Positions 8,491 to 17,100 of a stretch of DNA of 64,000 nt are shown here, in pieces. The notes beneath the pieces are model-generated. The model searched no databases. It had not been told where the DNA came from and saw nothing but the letters and a program-made list of their open reading frames with translations. Location: the NCBI GenBank assembly GCA_029975165.1, contig JARKPR010000067.1, positions 62,001 through 126,000 on the forward strand. Direction: 5' to 3'. Every line of letters begins with the position of its first letter. Within the stretch, counting starts at the first letter, position 1. The translations under genes and the position numbers were made by a program. This DNA is from Selenomonadales bacterium (lineage in GTDB: Bacteria; Bacillota; Negativicutes; Sporomusales; UBA7701).

Positions 8491-8952
8491 TTATAAGAAT
8501 AAATCTTCCAATAAGCCTTCCGGGAGCGCCACGGACAGAAGGTAGACGAAGAGAAAATACATGGCGGCCGTGCCGATGATGGCTATCATCGCCGTCTTCT
8601 TCCATTTCTCCCTTTCGATGAACACCTGCCAGGCGGCAAGAAAGACCAGCGTGGACAGCACGTAACCCAGCGGCTCCATCAGCACCGCGTAGGCCGTCGT
8701 TACCGCGACGGCAATCACCGGCCGCACCAGTTGGCCTTTTTCCCACAGTGCCTGGCAAGCGCCGGCGGGTACGGGGTTGGCAATAATCCACGCCAGGCAC
8801 AGGATAACTATCCCCGCCCCGGAGATGAACGGGAACGCGCCCGGCCCCGGCTGGCCGATGGTGCCGATTTTCAACTGGAACATGCCGTAATAAGCAGAGG
8901 CGAGACCGAGGCAGATCAGGAATAATCCCGCCCTGCGTTCCTGTATCGTCAT
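8491..8952 (-). CDS. tctB: Tripartite tricarboxylate transporter small permease TctB
   Basis: This 153-residue membrane protein has four predicted hydrophobic segments (for example GLFLICLGLASAYYGMFQL and LVFLAAWQVFI). The IGQPGPGAFPFISG motif is typical of TctB. It lies between the DapA-like gene and tctA, as expected for the small subunit. Confidence 0.93.
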   Translation of the reverse strand: MTIQERRAGLFLICLGLASAYYGMFQLKIGTIGQPGPGAFPFISGAGIVILCLAWIIANPVPAGACQALWEKGQLVRPVIAVAVTTAYAVLMEPLGYVLSTLVFLAAWQVFIEREKWKKTAMIAIIGTAAMYFLFVYLLSVALPEGLLEDLFL

Positions 8953-8980
8953 GTTGCTTTCCGCCCTCCGTCCTAATTCA

Positions 8981-9871
8981 TCATTTCAGGAGGCCCATGC
9001 CGACGAGCACCTTGCGGAGCTTCTCCCGCTCCTCGGGCGTCATCGGGCCCACCGGCTCCATGCAGGGGCCGGCGTCGATGCCCAGCATCGTCAGCGATTC
9101 CTTGATGACGGCCGGGAAGGTGCCGATCGTGAAGGCGATTCTGAGCGGGGCGAGCGTGAACTGGGCCTCGAGCGCCCCGGCCAGGTCGCCGGCCAGGTAT
9201 TTGTCGTAGATGTCGGCGCACAGGCGCGGCGCCACGTTGGCGCAGGCGGCGATCGAGCCGGTGGCTCCGTAGCACAGCCCGGCGTAAATAAGGGTGTCGC
9301 GCCCCAGGAGGACGTGGAAGTCTTTGCCGCGGGTGGTGCGGATGTACTCGCCCGTCAGGGTGAAATCGCCGCTCGAATCCTTGACGCCGACGATGTTGTC
9401 GACTTCGGACAGCTTGGCCACCGTGTCGACCGAGAGGTTGACGCCCGTCTTGGGCGGGTTGTTGTACAGCAGGACCGGCAGCTTGGTGCTGGCGGCGATT
9501 TTTTTGTAGTGGCCGACAAGCTGTTCCTGGCTGGGGCTGATGAACATCGGCGTCAGTACCGACACCGCGTCCACGCCGCATTCTTCGGCAATTTTGGTCA
9601 GTTCGATCGACTCTTTGGTGGTGATGGCTCCGGTGCCGGCATAGATCGGCACGCGGCCTTTCGTCTCGTCTACTGATACTTCCCAGATATAGCGGCTCTC
9701 GGCGGGCGTCACGCCGTAGAATTCGCCGGTCGTACCGACGATGAACAAGCCGTGGACGCCACCGGCGATGAGATGGTTGATGAGTTGCCGCATCGCTTTC
9801 TCGTTGAAATCTCCGTCAGCTGTCAGCGGCGTGATGACCGCCGGGATGATGCCTTTTGGTACGAAACCCAC
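8981..9871 (-). CDS. DapA-family (dihydrodipicolinate synthase/N-acetylneuraminate lyase) aldolase
   Basis: This 296-residue class I aldolase has the Schiff-base lysine in GVKDSSGD, the catalytic tyrosine in PVLLYNNPP and the carboxylate-binding loop VGTTGEFYGV. The family includes DapA, NanA, KDG aldolases and related lyases. Because it sits in a catabolic operon with a carboxylate transporter, a lyase or dehydratase acting on a 2-keto acid is more likely than lysine biosynthesis. GTG 9871 is chosen, with GGGGG upstream; farther upstream in-frame codons lack family similarity. Confidence 0.92.
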   Translation of the reverse strand: MGFVPKGIIPAVITPLTADGDFNEKAMRQLINHLIAGGVHGLFIVGTTGEFYGVTPAESRYIWEVSVDETKGRVPIYAGTGAITTKESIELTKIAEECGVDAVSVLTPMFISPSQEQLVGHYKKIAASTKLPVLLYNNPPKTGVNLSVDTVAKLSEVDNIVGVKDSSGDFTLTGEYIRTTRGKDFHVLLGRDTLIYAGLCYGATGSIAACANVAPRLCADIYDKYLAGDLAGALEAQFTLAPLRIAFTIGTFPAVIKESLTMLGIDAGPCMEPVGPMTPEEREKLRKVLVGMGLLK

Positions 9872-9909
9872 AGCCGTTTTCCCCCTTTGTTTTGTCGGAT
9901 GTCGCCGGC

Positions 9910-10872
9910 TCAGCGGCGTGGCGATGCCGGCTTGTTGACCGGCCATGAAGGTGTCTTGCCGCTTATGACTTCGTCGACGCCTATCGCCGCGTGGACCGCC
10001 ATGCGGATGGTGCACTCGGTGGTGAGGGCGGCGTTATGCGGCGTCACGATGACGTTATCCATTGTCAGCAGCGGGTTGTCGCGGTCGGGCGGTTCCTTTT
10101 CGAACACGTCCAGGGCCGCGCCGGCGATTTTCTTCGCCTGTAGCGCCTCGATCAGTTCCGTTTCGGCGACCAGCTCGCCGCGGGCCACGTTGATGAAGTA
10201 TGCCGTGGGCTTCATGAGCGCAAACTCTTTCATGCCCACCAGTTTTTTGCCGGCGAAGGGCAGATGGAGGCTGACGAAATCGGGGCGGGCGAAAATGTCC
10301 TCCCACTTGTCGGTCATCTCCACGCCTTCCGGCGCCTGCGCCTGGGATATATAGGGATCATAGGCGAGGATCTTCATGCCCAGCCCTAATCTGGCCTTGG
10401 TCGCGACCAGGCGGCCGATCTTGCCGAGACCGACGATGCCCAGGACTTTGCCCTCCAAGTCTATGCCGCGGACCTGGTTGCGGATCTCGAAGTTGCCCTT
10501 GCGGAATTCGCGCTCGCAGTAGGTCAGCTGGCGGCCGAGAGCGATCACCAGGCCGACGGCGACCTCCGCCACGGTGTTCGAATTCGATTGCGGCGCGTTC
10601 GTCACCCAGATGCCCAGCCGCTCGGCGGCCTTCAGGTCGATATTGTCGACGCCGACGCCGTGCCGGCCGATGACCTTCAGCTTAGGGGCGGCTTCCATCA
10701 CCTCGGCGGTAAAGGGCGCCGTGCGGGCGACGATGGCGTCGCAGTCGGCGACATCGCGCTTGATCGCGTCGACGGTGATCCCTGTGCCCATCTTTATCTC
10801 GTAGCCCCGCTCGCGCAGATAAGCCTTGCCTTCTTCGGCGATATCCTGGGGAATAAGTACTTTAAATGCCAT
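9910..10872 (-). CDS. 2-hydroxyacid dehydrogenase (D-isomer family)
   Basis: This 320-residue NAD-dependent dehydrogenase resembles phosphoglycerate and hydroxypyruvate dehydrogenases. It carries the Rossmann motif GIVGLGKIGRLVATKARLG and the catalytic Arg (NVARGELV), Glu (DVFEKEPP) and His (VTPHNAA). It lacks the C-terminal ACT/ASB extension of biosynthetic SerA, so it is a short catabolic type. It sits 27 bp downstream of the aldolase stop. It probably oxidises or reduces a 2-hydroxyacid linked to the aldolase products. Confidence 0.93.
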   Translation of the reverse strand: MAFKVLIPQDIAEEGKAYLRERGYEIKMGTGITVDAIKRDVADCDAIVARTAPFTAEVMEAAPKLKVIGRHGVGVDNIDLKAAERLGIWVTNAPQSNSNTVAEVAVGLVIALGRQLTYCEREFRKGNFEIRNQVRGIDLEGKVLGIVGLGKIGRLVATKARLGLGMKILAYDPYISQAQAPEGVEMTDKWEDIFARPDFVSLHLPFAGKKLVGMKEFALMKPTAYFINVARGELVAETELIEALQAKKIAGAALDVFEKEPPDRDNPLLTMDNVIVTPHNAALTTECTIRMAVHAAIGVDEVISGKTPSWPVNKPASPRR

Positions 10873-10899
10873 AGCCGTGTCCTCCTCGCCTGGCGGCGG

Positions 10900-11667
10900 T
10901 TATTTTTTCAGCTTTGCCAGCCTTTCTTTGGCGGCGTTCATCATCAGCGTCGCGTCGTTGGCCAAGAAATTGATCGTCATCCCTTTGGCGATCCACGGCT
11001 CGAGCGCCGCGGTCGACATCAGGTGGATGCCGGAGTATTTGCCGCAGGCCTTCGCCGTGGCGATGACGTGGTCCACCGCCTCGATATAGCGCGGATGGTC
11101 GGTCTGGCCCATGATTCCCAGGCTCTGCGACAGGTCGTTCGGGCCGATGAAGGCCGCGTCGATGCCTTCGATGGCCAAAAACTTGTCGACGTTTTCGACG
11201 CCTTTGGGGGACTCGATCTGCACCATGAGGATGTTCTCGGCGTTGCTGCGCTGCATGTACTCGGTAGCGCTGTCGATCTTCTCGAAGCCGGTGTGGCCGC
11301 GCAGGAGGGAGACGCCGCGGTTGCCGAGCGGGTAGTATTTCGAATACTCCACAAGCGCCTTGGCCTGCTCGACCGTCTCGGTGTTGGGCAGGAGAAGGCC
11401 GGATGCCCCCATCTCCATGTACTTCAGCACGATCTCGCGCCGCGCCTCGGGGACCCGCACCAGCATCGGCATGCCGGCTTCCCTCGCCAGGGCAGCCATG
11501 TTGCCGACCGACTGGTAATCGAAATGGCCGTGCTCGCAATCGACGATGAAGAAGTCGAACCCGCAGACCTTAAGAATTTTGCCGATTTCCGGACTGTCGA
11601 ATACCGTGACCATTGTGCCGATTACTTGTTCGCCGCGCGCCAGACGTTCCTTGATGTTGTTTTTCAT
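10900..11667 (-). CDS. HpcH/HpaI-family class II aldolase
   Basis: This 255-residue metal-dependent aldolase contains FIVDCEHGHFDYQSV, LLPNTETVEQAKALV, IESPKGVENVDKFLAI and AFIGPNDLSQSLG, covering the catalytic His and the Glu/Asp metal ligands. Relatives cleave 4-hydroxy-2-oxoacids such as 4-hydroxy-2-oxoheptanedioate or 2-keto-3-deoxy-sugar acids to pyruvate plus an aldehyde. The ATG at 11667 follows AAGGGG. It is the first gene of the operon and is only about 40 bp from a sigma-54 promoter. Confidence 0.94.
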   Translation of the reverse strand: MKNNIKERLARGEQVIGTMVTVFDSPEIGKILKVCGFDFFIVDCEHGHFDYQSVGNMAALAREAGMPMLVRVPEARREIVLKYMEMGASGLLLPNTETVEQAKALVEYSKYYPLGNRGVSLLRGHTGFEKIDSATEYMQRSNAENILMVQIESPKGVENVDKFLAIEGIDAAFIGPNDLSQSLGIMGQTDHPRYIEAVDHVIATAKACGKYSGIHLMSTAALEPWIAKGMTINFLANDATLMMNAAKERLAKLKK

Positions 11668-11702
11668 CGCCGCACCCCTTCTGTAGTTGATGCCTGTATC
11701 CA

Positions 11703-11720
11703 ATGCAAGGGACATGCCAA
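11703..11720 (-). promoter_or_regulatory. Sigma-54 (-24/-12) promoter of the aldolase-Tct-LarA-like operon
   Basis: The minus strand reads TTGGCATGTCCCTTGCAT, matching the consensus TGGCA-N6-TTGCA with the invariant GG and GC correctly spaced. It lies 36 bp upstream of the aldolase ATG. Confidence 0.88.
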
Positions 11721-11760
11721 CCCGCGAAGCCCCATTTGCGTGCGCTGCCGCCCCAAGGCA

Positions 11761-11831
11761 ATGCAACATTTGCGGCAATAAATGTTGCATTGTTGCGGAT
11801 TATCGGCAGCAATTGTTGCAGCCAGCAGCGC
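11761..11831. promoter_or_regulatory. Upstream activator sites for the PrpR-type regulator
   Basis: Positions 11761-11790 form a palindrome with 11-base perfect arms, ATGCAACATTT and AAATGTTGCAT. Related half-sites TGTTGC and GCAGCAATTGTTGC follow between 11791 and 11822. The cluster lies 40-110 bp upstream of the sigma-54 promoter and just beyond the activator stop codon, the expected place for enhancer-type binding. Confidence 0.8.
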
Positions 11832-11843
11832 TATTGCCAATAT

Positions 11844-13751
11844 TCAAATACTTTTGAGCAAAATATTATAGCGTTTCAGCTTCCGGTACAGGGTCGTGCG
11901 GTCGATGGCCAGCATGGCCGCCGCCTTCGTCTGGTTATAGTTCGCCGCCCGCAGGGCGTTGACGATTCTGGCCTTGTCGTCGTTTTCGTAGCTGTCGGCG
12001 GGCGACGCTTCGCGGATGGCGAATTCGCGGTTCTGGAACAACGCCTTGACGGTGTCGACGGTTACGTGCTTGCCGCGCAGCATGATCACCAGGCGCTCGA
12101 TGAAATTCTTCAGCTCGCGGACATTGCCCGGCCACTCGTACTGCTCGAACAGGGCCGTCGCCTCCTCGTCCAGCACCGGCTCGCGGCCGTAGCGGCTGCC
12201 GAACGCTTTCAGGAAATGGCCGACAAGATACCGCACCTCGCCCTTGCGGTCTTTCAGCGACGGCAGGTTGAGAGACAGCACGTTCAGCCGGTAGTACAGA
12301 TCTTCGCGGAATTCCCCGTCGCGGACCAGCTTGGGGAGGTTTTTGTTCGACGCGGCGATTACCCGCACGTCGACGGGGATGTACTTGTCGTCGCCCAGCC
12401 GCCTGACCTTTCTTTCCTGGAGCACCCTGAGCAGCCGGCTCTGGCCGTATTTGTCCATTTCGGAGATTTCGTCCAGGAAGATCGTGCCTTTGTGGGCCAG
12501 CTCGAACAGGCCCGGTTTCCCCTGCCGCGCCGCGCCGGTGAAGGCGCCCTCCACATAGCCGAACAGCTCGCTTTCCAGCAGGTTGGCCGGCAGGGCCGCA
12601 CAGTTGATGGCGACGAACGGGCGGTTCTTCCTGAGGCTGTAGTTGTGGATGCTTTGGGCGAACAGCTCCTTGCCGGTGCCCGACGGCCCGGTTATCAGCA
12701 CCGTGGCGTCGATGACCGCGAACTCCTGGGCGATGCGCTTGGCTTCGCCGATCTCCGGGGAGATGCCGAGCAGATCGCTGAAATGATACTGGGCCACGAA
12801 CCCGCGCGCGTACAGCTCTTTGCGGATTTTCTCCTCCATCTCGACGATGCGGGAGATGTCCTGAAAGGTTATCATCGCCCCGGTTATCTCGCCGGACACC
12901 TTGATCGGCGCGATGTTCAGCAGGATGTCGACGCCGCTGGCATGCATTATTTCCCCGACGCATTCCCGGCCCGTCTGGATGCTTTCCGCCACCCGCTGGC
13001 CGGGCAGCACGGCGTCGATGCTCATGCCGATGACCGCCTCGGCCGTCCGTCCCAGGATCCTTTCGGCGGAAGGGTTGAACACCCGGATCTTTCCCTCCCG
13101 GTCGACGCTGATGATCCCGTCGATCGAATATTCCACCAGCGCCTGGAACTGCTGCGTCTTTTCCTTTTCGATCGCCCTGGCGGCCGCTACCTTGGCCGCC
13201 TCCAGGAAGGCGGCCCGGAACGACGCCTCCCCCGAGCCCAGCAGGAGCGTTTTCATCCCCCGCGCCGCGGCAAGCTGCGTAGTAAGGATCCCGCCGACGA
13301 CGACATCCACCTTGTCGGCCAGCGCCTGTTCCACGCAGGCCGCAATATCCTCGGTCGTAGCCAGGGGGTATACCTTCAGGTCGAGCGCCATCAGCCCGGA
13401 AAACAGCTCAATATCGTAGATCATATTTTCGAAAGCGGGAAAACCTATTACCGGCGCTTTTTTGCCGGTGATCTGCTTGGCGTCGGACAGCGCCTGCGCC
13501 AAATCCGGCCCGGTTATGGGGACTTCGATCAGCGGGGTGCGGACGCCGGATTTGAGGATCAGTTCGGCCGTGCCGCCGCGGGAGACGATCGCGTCGACCC
13601 CTTCGGCTTCCAGCCGTCTGGCGAGCGCCACGCCGTCGTCGAGGCTGCCGTGGTACAGCTCGACCGCATGGGACAGGTTCAGGTCGGCGACAATCCGCTT
13701 GCCCACGTCGAACATCTTGCTGTTGGGTGCGATGAATGCAATTCTGGCCAC
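11844..13751 (-). CDS. Sigma-54-dependent transcriptional activator with PrpR N-terminal domain
   Basis: This 635-residue activator has four parts: an N-terminal PrpR-type ligand-sensing domain (about 1-190), a PAS domain (about 200-310, YSIDGIISVDREGKIRVFNP), a sigma-54 AAA+ domain (about 330-565) and a Fis-type helix-turn-helix ending (NQTKAAAMLAIDRTTLYRKL). The AAA+ domain has Walker A GPSGTGKE, the GAFTGA sigma-54 contact loop and GTIFLDEISEMD. GTG 13751 is used, with AGGGGTGA upstream; the longer ORF continues into AT-rich sequence without similarity. It lies directly upstream of the operon it presumably activates. Ligand unknown. Confidence 0.93.
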   Translation of the reverse strand: MARIAFIAPNSKMFDVGKRIVADLNLSHAVELYHGSLDDGVALARRLEAEGVDAIVSRGGTAELILKSGVRTPLIEVPITGPDLAQALSDAKQITGKKAPVIGFPAFENMIYDIELFSGLMALDLKVYPLATTEDIAACVEQALADKVDVVVGGILTTQLAAARGMKTLLLGSGEASFRAAFLEAAKVAAARAIEKEKTQQFQALVEYSIDGIISVDREGKIRVFNPSAERILGRTAEAVIGMSIDAVLPGQRVAESIQTGRECVGEIMHASGVDILLNIAPIKVSGEITGAMITFQDISRIVEMEEKIRKELYARGFVAQYHFSDLLGISPEIGEAKRIAQEFAVIDATVLITGPSGTGKELFAQSIHNYSLRKNRPFVAINCAALPANLLESELFGYVEGAFTGAARQGKPGLFELAHKGTIFLDEISEMDKYGQSRLLRVLQERKVRRLGDDKYIPVDVRVIAASNKNLPKLVRDGEFREDLYYRLNVLSLNLPSLKDRKGEVRYLVGHFLKAFGSRYGREPVLDEEATALFEQYEWPGNVRELKNFIERLVIMLRGKHVTVDTVKALFQNREFAIREASPADSYENDDKARIVNALRAANYNQTKAAAMLAIDRTTLYRKLKRYNILLKSI

Positions 13752-13888
13752 AGTGTCACCCCTGAAGAAGTATTTATTGATAATTTCCTTATTTCTACGC
13801 AATTTCCTCCATCCGGCGGCCATTTTATCGCCTGCGGCGTCAACTTCGACGCGGCCGGGCGAAGTTTATAATTTTCTCGATACAAAAG

Positions 13889-13960
13889 TAAGTTAATAAC
13901 GTAATTACCGGCAAATATTAAGTTAATAACGTAACATTTCCCAAGTTATTAAATTAACTT
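13889..13960. repeat. Direct and inverted repeats in the divergent promoter region
   Basis: The 16-mer TAAGTTAATAACGTAA occurs twice, at 13889-13904 and 13919-13934, exactly 30 bp apart (about three helical turns). AAGTTATTAAATTAACTT (13943-13960) is a related palindrome. They lie between the PrpR-type regulator (leftward) and a small Cys-rich ORF (rightward) and look like operators for a dimeric regulator. Confidence 0.75.
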
Positions 13961-14033
13961 AGTTGCTTTTATTGTTTTTTGTAAAGCAAACTTGCTATAC
14001 TATAATCAAGGAACGGAAAGGAGGGTGTTTTCC

Positions 14034-14144
14034 ATGTACGACTGCAATGTAGCCTGCCTCGGACCGGGATGCGAGTTCTGGATTTCCTGCCAGAAATGTA
14101 ATTATGTAAACACCGCTTCCCCCCAGCCAGCGGATAAAAATTGA
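14034..14144 (+). CDS. Small cysteine-rich protein (36 aa), hypothetical
   Basis: A short ORF with a good ribosome-binding site (GGAAAGGAGGG) starts at ATG 14034 with MYDCNVACLGPGCEFWISCQ. It has five cysteines (4, 8, 13, 19, 22) in its first 22 residues and ends TASPQPADKN. A promoter-like TATACTATAAT lies at about 13997-14007, and a strong terminator follows at 14159, so it looks like a complete small transcription unit. Metal binding is a guess; no modifying enzyme is adjacent. It could also be a non-coding leader, but the RBS, promoter and terminator together favour a gene. Confidence 0.6.
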   Translation: MYDCNVACLGPGCEFWISCQKCNYVNTASPQPADKN

Positions 14145-14158
14145 TCAAGGCAAAGTCA

Positions 14159-14190
14159 CCCCCCGCCTTCATATGGGCGGGGGGTTATTT
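14159..14190 (+). terminator. Terminator of the small Cys-rich ORF / end of addA
   Basis: A nine-base stem, CCCCCCGCC and GGCGGGGGG, with loop TTCATATG is followed by TTATTTTAT. It is suited to stop rightward transcription and lies at the 3' end of the converging addAB operon. Confidence 0.85.
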
Positions 14191-14192
14191 TA

Positions 14193-17100
14193 TCAGCCTT
14201 TGTACAGGGGGCAGAGGACCCGGTAGCCGCAGCGCGGGCACCAGGCCGGGCTGCCGGCGTAGTCTTCTTCGGCGGCGTCGCTGGCGATGTGGCGGCAAAT
14301 CGCCGCCAGTTCCCCGGCGGCCGCCGCCAGGGCGGCGGCGTCCACCGGCACGGCCACCGTGACGCCCGGCCGCAGGAAATGGAGCCTGGCGTCCCTGGGC
14401 CGGCCGCGGCCGGCTGCGGCCGCGGCCATGGCGTAGAGGGCCAGCTGGTGGGCGTATTCGTGCGCCTTGGCCGCCGCGTCGCCGGCGGCGACGCGGTCGG
14501 TCTTGTAGTCGATGATGCCGCAGCTGCCGTCGCCGTAGTCGACGAGGCAGTCGACGCGCCCGGTGAAGGCGTAGGAAGCCGGGCCGTCCGGGTCGGGCAG
14601 CAGGTAGGAAAACCGCCACTCGCGCTGCGCGGGGTACCGGGCCGTCTCCCGGAACAGGTCGGCGGCGGCGTAGCGGGCCAGCAGCGGACGCACTTCGGCC
14701 AGCGCCGCTTCGCGCCAGCGCCTGGGGGCCGCTTCGGCCGCCGCCGCCAGCCACTCTTCCGCCGGCCGGCCGGGGACGGCCAGTTCCAGGCAGCGGTGGA
14801 GTACGTCGCCGATTATCCGCGCCGGCGGCTTGGCGGCGTCCGGCCGCCAAGCCTCGCCGGCCGGCGGTTCGGGCAGGGCGGCGATGACGCCGTAGTAGAA
14901 GGCGCGGGGGCACTGGCGGAACAGGCCGATGTCGCTGGCGGTGAAGACTTGTTCCCGGCAGCCGGCCGGCAGGGGCGCGATGCGGGCGGTCAGGTCGGCC
15001 AGCCAGCCGGGGGCGACGGGCGGGGCGGTGGCGGTGGCGGCCGCCGCGCAGGCCGCCGCCGGCCAGGCGGCGGGACCACTGACCCGTAGGGCCGCGCGGC
15101 CGACGGCCAGTTCCGCCGGCAGGGCGGCAAGGTCGTCGAAACGGTAGACCTTGCCCAGCCAGCCCAGCCACGTGCCGAGGGCGGCGTATTCTTTGTCGGT
15201 GGTCACTTTGTCGCCGACGGCGGAGAGGACGAGGTAATCCTTGGCCCTGGTGAAGGCGACGTACAGCACCCGCTTGAGTTCGAGCAGGGCCAGCTTCTTT
15301 TCCCGGCCGGCGATGTCCTCGTATACCGAGGTGGCCGCCAGGTCGGCGCCGCCGGCGGGGACCTTCAGCCCCAGGCCGTGCCCGGCGGAAAACGCCGCCG
15401 GTCCGGTCTCGTCTTTGAAGCGGCGGTGGAGGTCGGGCAGGAAGACGACCGGAAATTCCAGGCCTTTGGCTTTATGGATGGTCATGAGTTTGACGGTGTC
15501 GCCGCCTTCGCTCTCTACCTGGGCCTCCCCTTCGCGCACCTCGCCGGCGACGAGCTTGGCGACGTAGCGCAGGAAATCGCCGAGCGTGGCCGGCCCTTTA
15601 AGGGCGAAGGCGTCGGCCACCGCGACCAGCTTGCCGAGGTTGGCGTATTTCTGCTGGCCCATGAACTGGGTGAGCACGAAGTCCTGGTAGCCCGTCGCGG
15701 CTAAAGCGCAGCGGATGAGGCGGCCGACGCCTACCGCGCCGCGCAGGCCGCGGAGCTTGCCGAGGATCCGCCAGGCCCTGGCGGCAGCCCGGCGCTGTTC
15801 GTCCGGCAGGCCGGCCGCCTCGTGGCGCTCCAGCCCCTGCCAAAGCGTGGGAGCGCTCTGCCTCAGGGCGAGCAGGGCGGCGTCGGACAGCAGGAAGAGC
15901 GGCGAGCGCAGCGCGCCGGCCAGGGCGGTCTGGTGGCCGCAGTTTTCCACCGCCTGTAGGAGGTTGAGGACGTCGATGATTTCCTGGCGGTGGTAGAAGC
16001 CGCGGCCGCCGACGATGTAGTAGGGGATGCCGGCGGTCTGCAGCGCCGCCGCGTAGGTGTCGAGGTCGGTCACGGTGCGGAAGAGGACGGCGATGTCGCC
16101 GTAGCTGACCGGCCGGGGCGCCGTGTCCCGGTCGACGAGCCGCTCGCGGCCGCCGACCATCGCCGCGATCCGGCCGGCGATCACCGCCGCCTCGGCCTTC
16201 CTGCCGTCATCGCCGGCGCCGGTTTTGGCGACGGCGATGAATTCGGCCCGGGCCTCGCCTGCCGGCCCGCCGTCGCGGCGGAAGGGGGCCAGGGGCTGGA
16301 AGGGGATGGTGTCCTCGTCCGTGCCCATCAGGGCGGCGAAGCATTCGTTATAAAGGGCAAGAAGGCTGTCGAGCGAGCGGAAGTTTATGTCCAGGTCGAT
16401 GAGTTCGCCGCCGGCGGCGGCGATGTCGCGGCAGACGCGCGCGAACACGGCCACGTCCGCCCCGCGGAAGCGGTAGATGGACTGTTTGGCGTCGCCGACG
16501 ACGAACAGCTTGCCGCCCCGCAGCGTGTCGGCGTCGCCGCCAGCCACGAGGTAGACGATCTGGCGCTGCAGGTCGTTGGTGTCCTGAAATTCGTCCACCA
16601 TGATGTGGCGAATGCGGCCGAGGTACCGCTGCCTCACCGCCGGATGCTCCTTGAGGAGGCGGGCGGTGCGGACCTCGAGGTCGGTGAATGTGAGGACGCG
16701 CTGCTCGGCTTTGTGTTTGGCCAGCGCGGCGTCGAGGGCGGCAAGCAGGCGATGGAAGGCGGGCACGAGCCCGAGGGCGGCGCGGTCGGCCTTCGCCTGG
16801 CGGAGCCGCCGCAGCGTCGCGCGGAGGGCGGCGACGATTTCCCGGTCGCCGGAGCGGCGGTCGAGGTTGTCGAGATATTCCTTGAGCACGGCGTCGGCGC
16901 TGTCGTCGCCGGCGGCGGCGATGGCGGCCGCCACCTTGTCGCGGTCCCGGGCCAGCCGGTCGACGCGGGCGTACTGGGCGCCGTTCTTTTTAAGCTTGTC
17001 CTTGTAGGCGATCAGTTCGTCGCACAGCTGCAGCAGTTCGTCCCTGAGAGCGGGGATTGCGGCGACCGCCCGGTGGTAAGGCGCGGCCAGCCGTTCGGCC

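Noticed and set aside
11703-13871. Long open frame on the plus strand opposite the PrpR-type regulator
   Set aside because: Low-complexity, Asp/Gly/Arg-rich translation, no RBS; the minus-strand frame has clear family motifs. It is a by-product of high GC codon usage.
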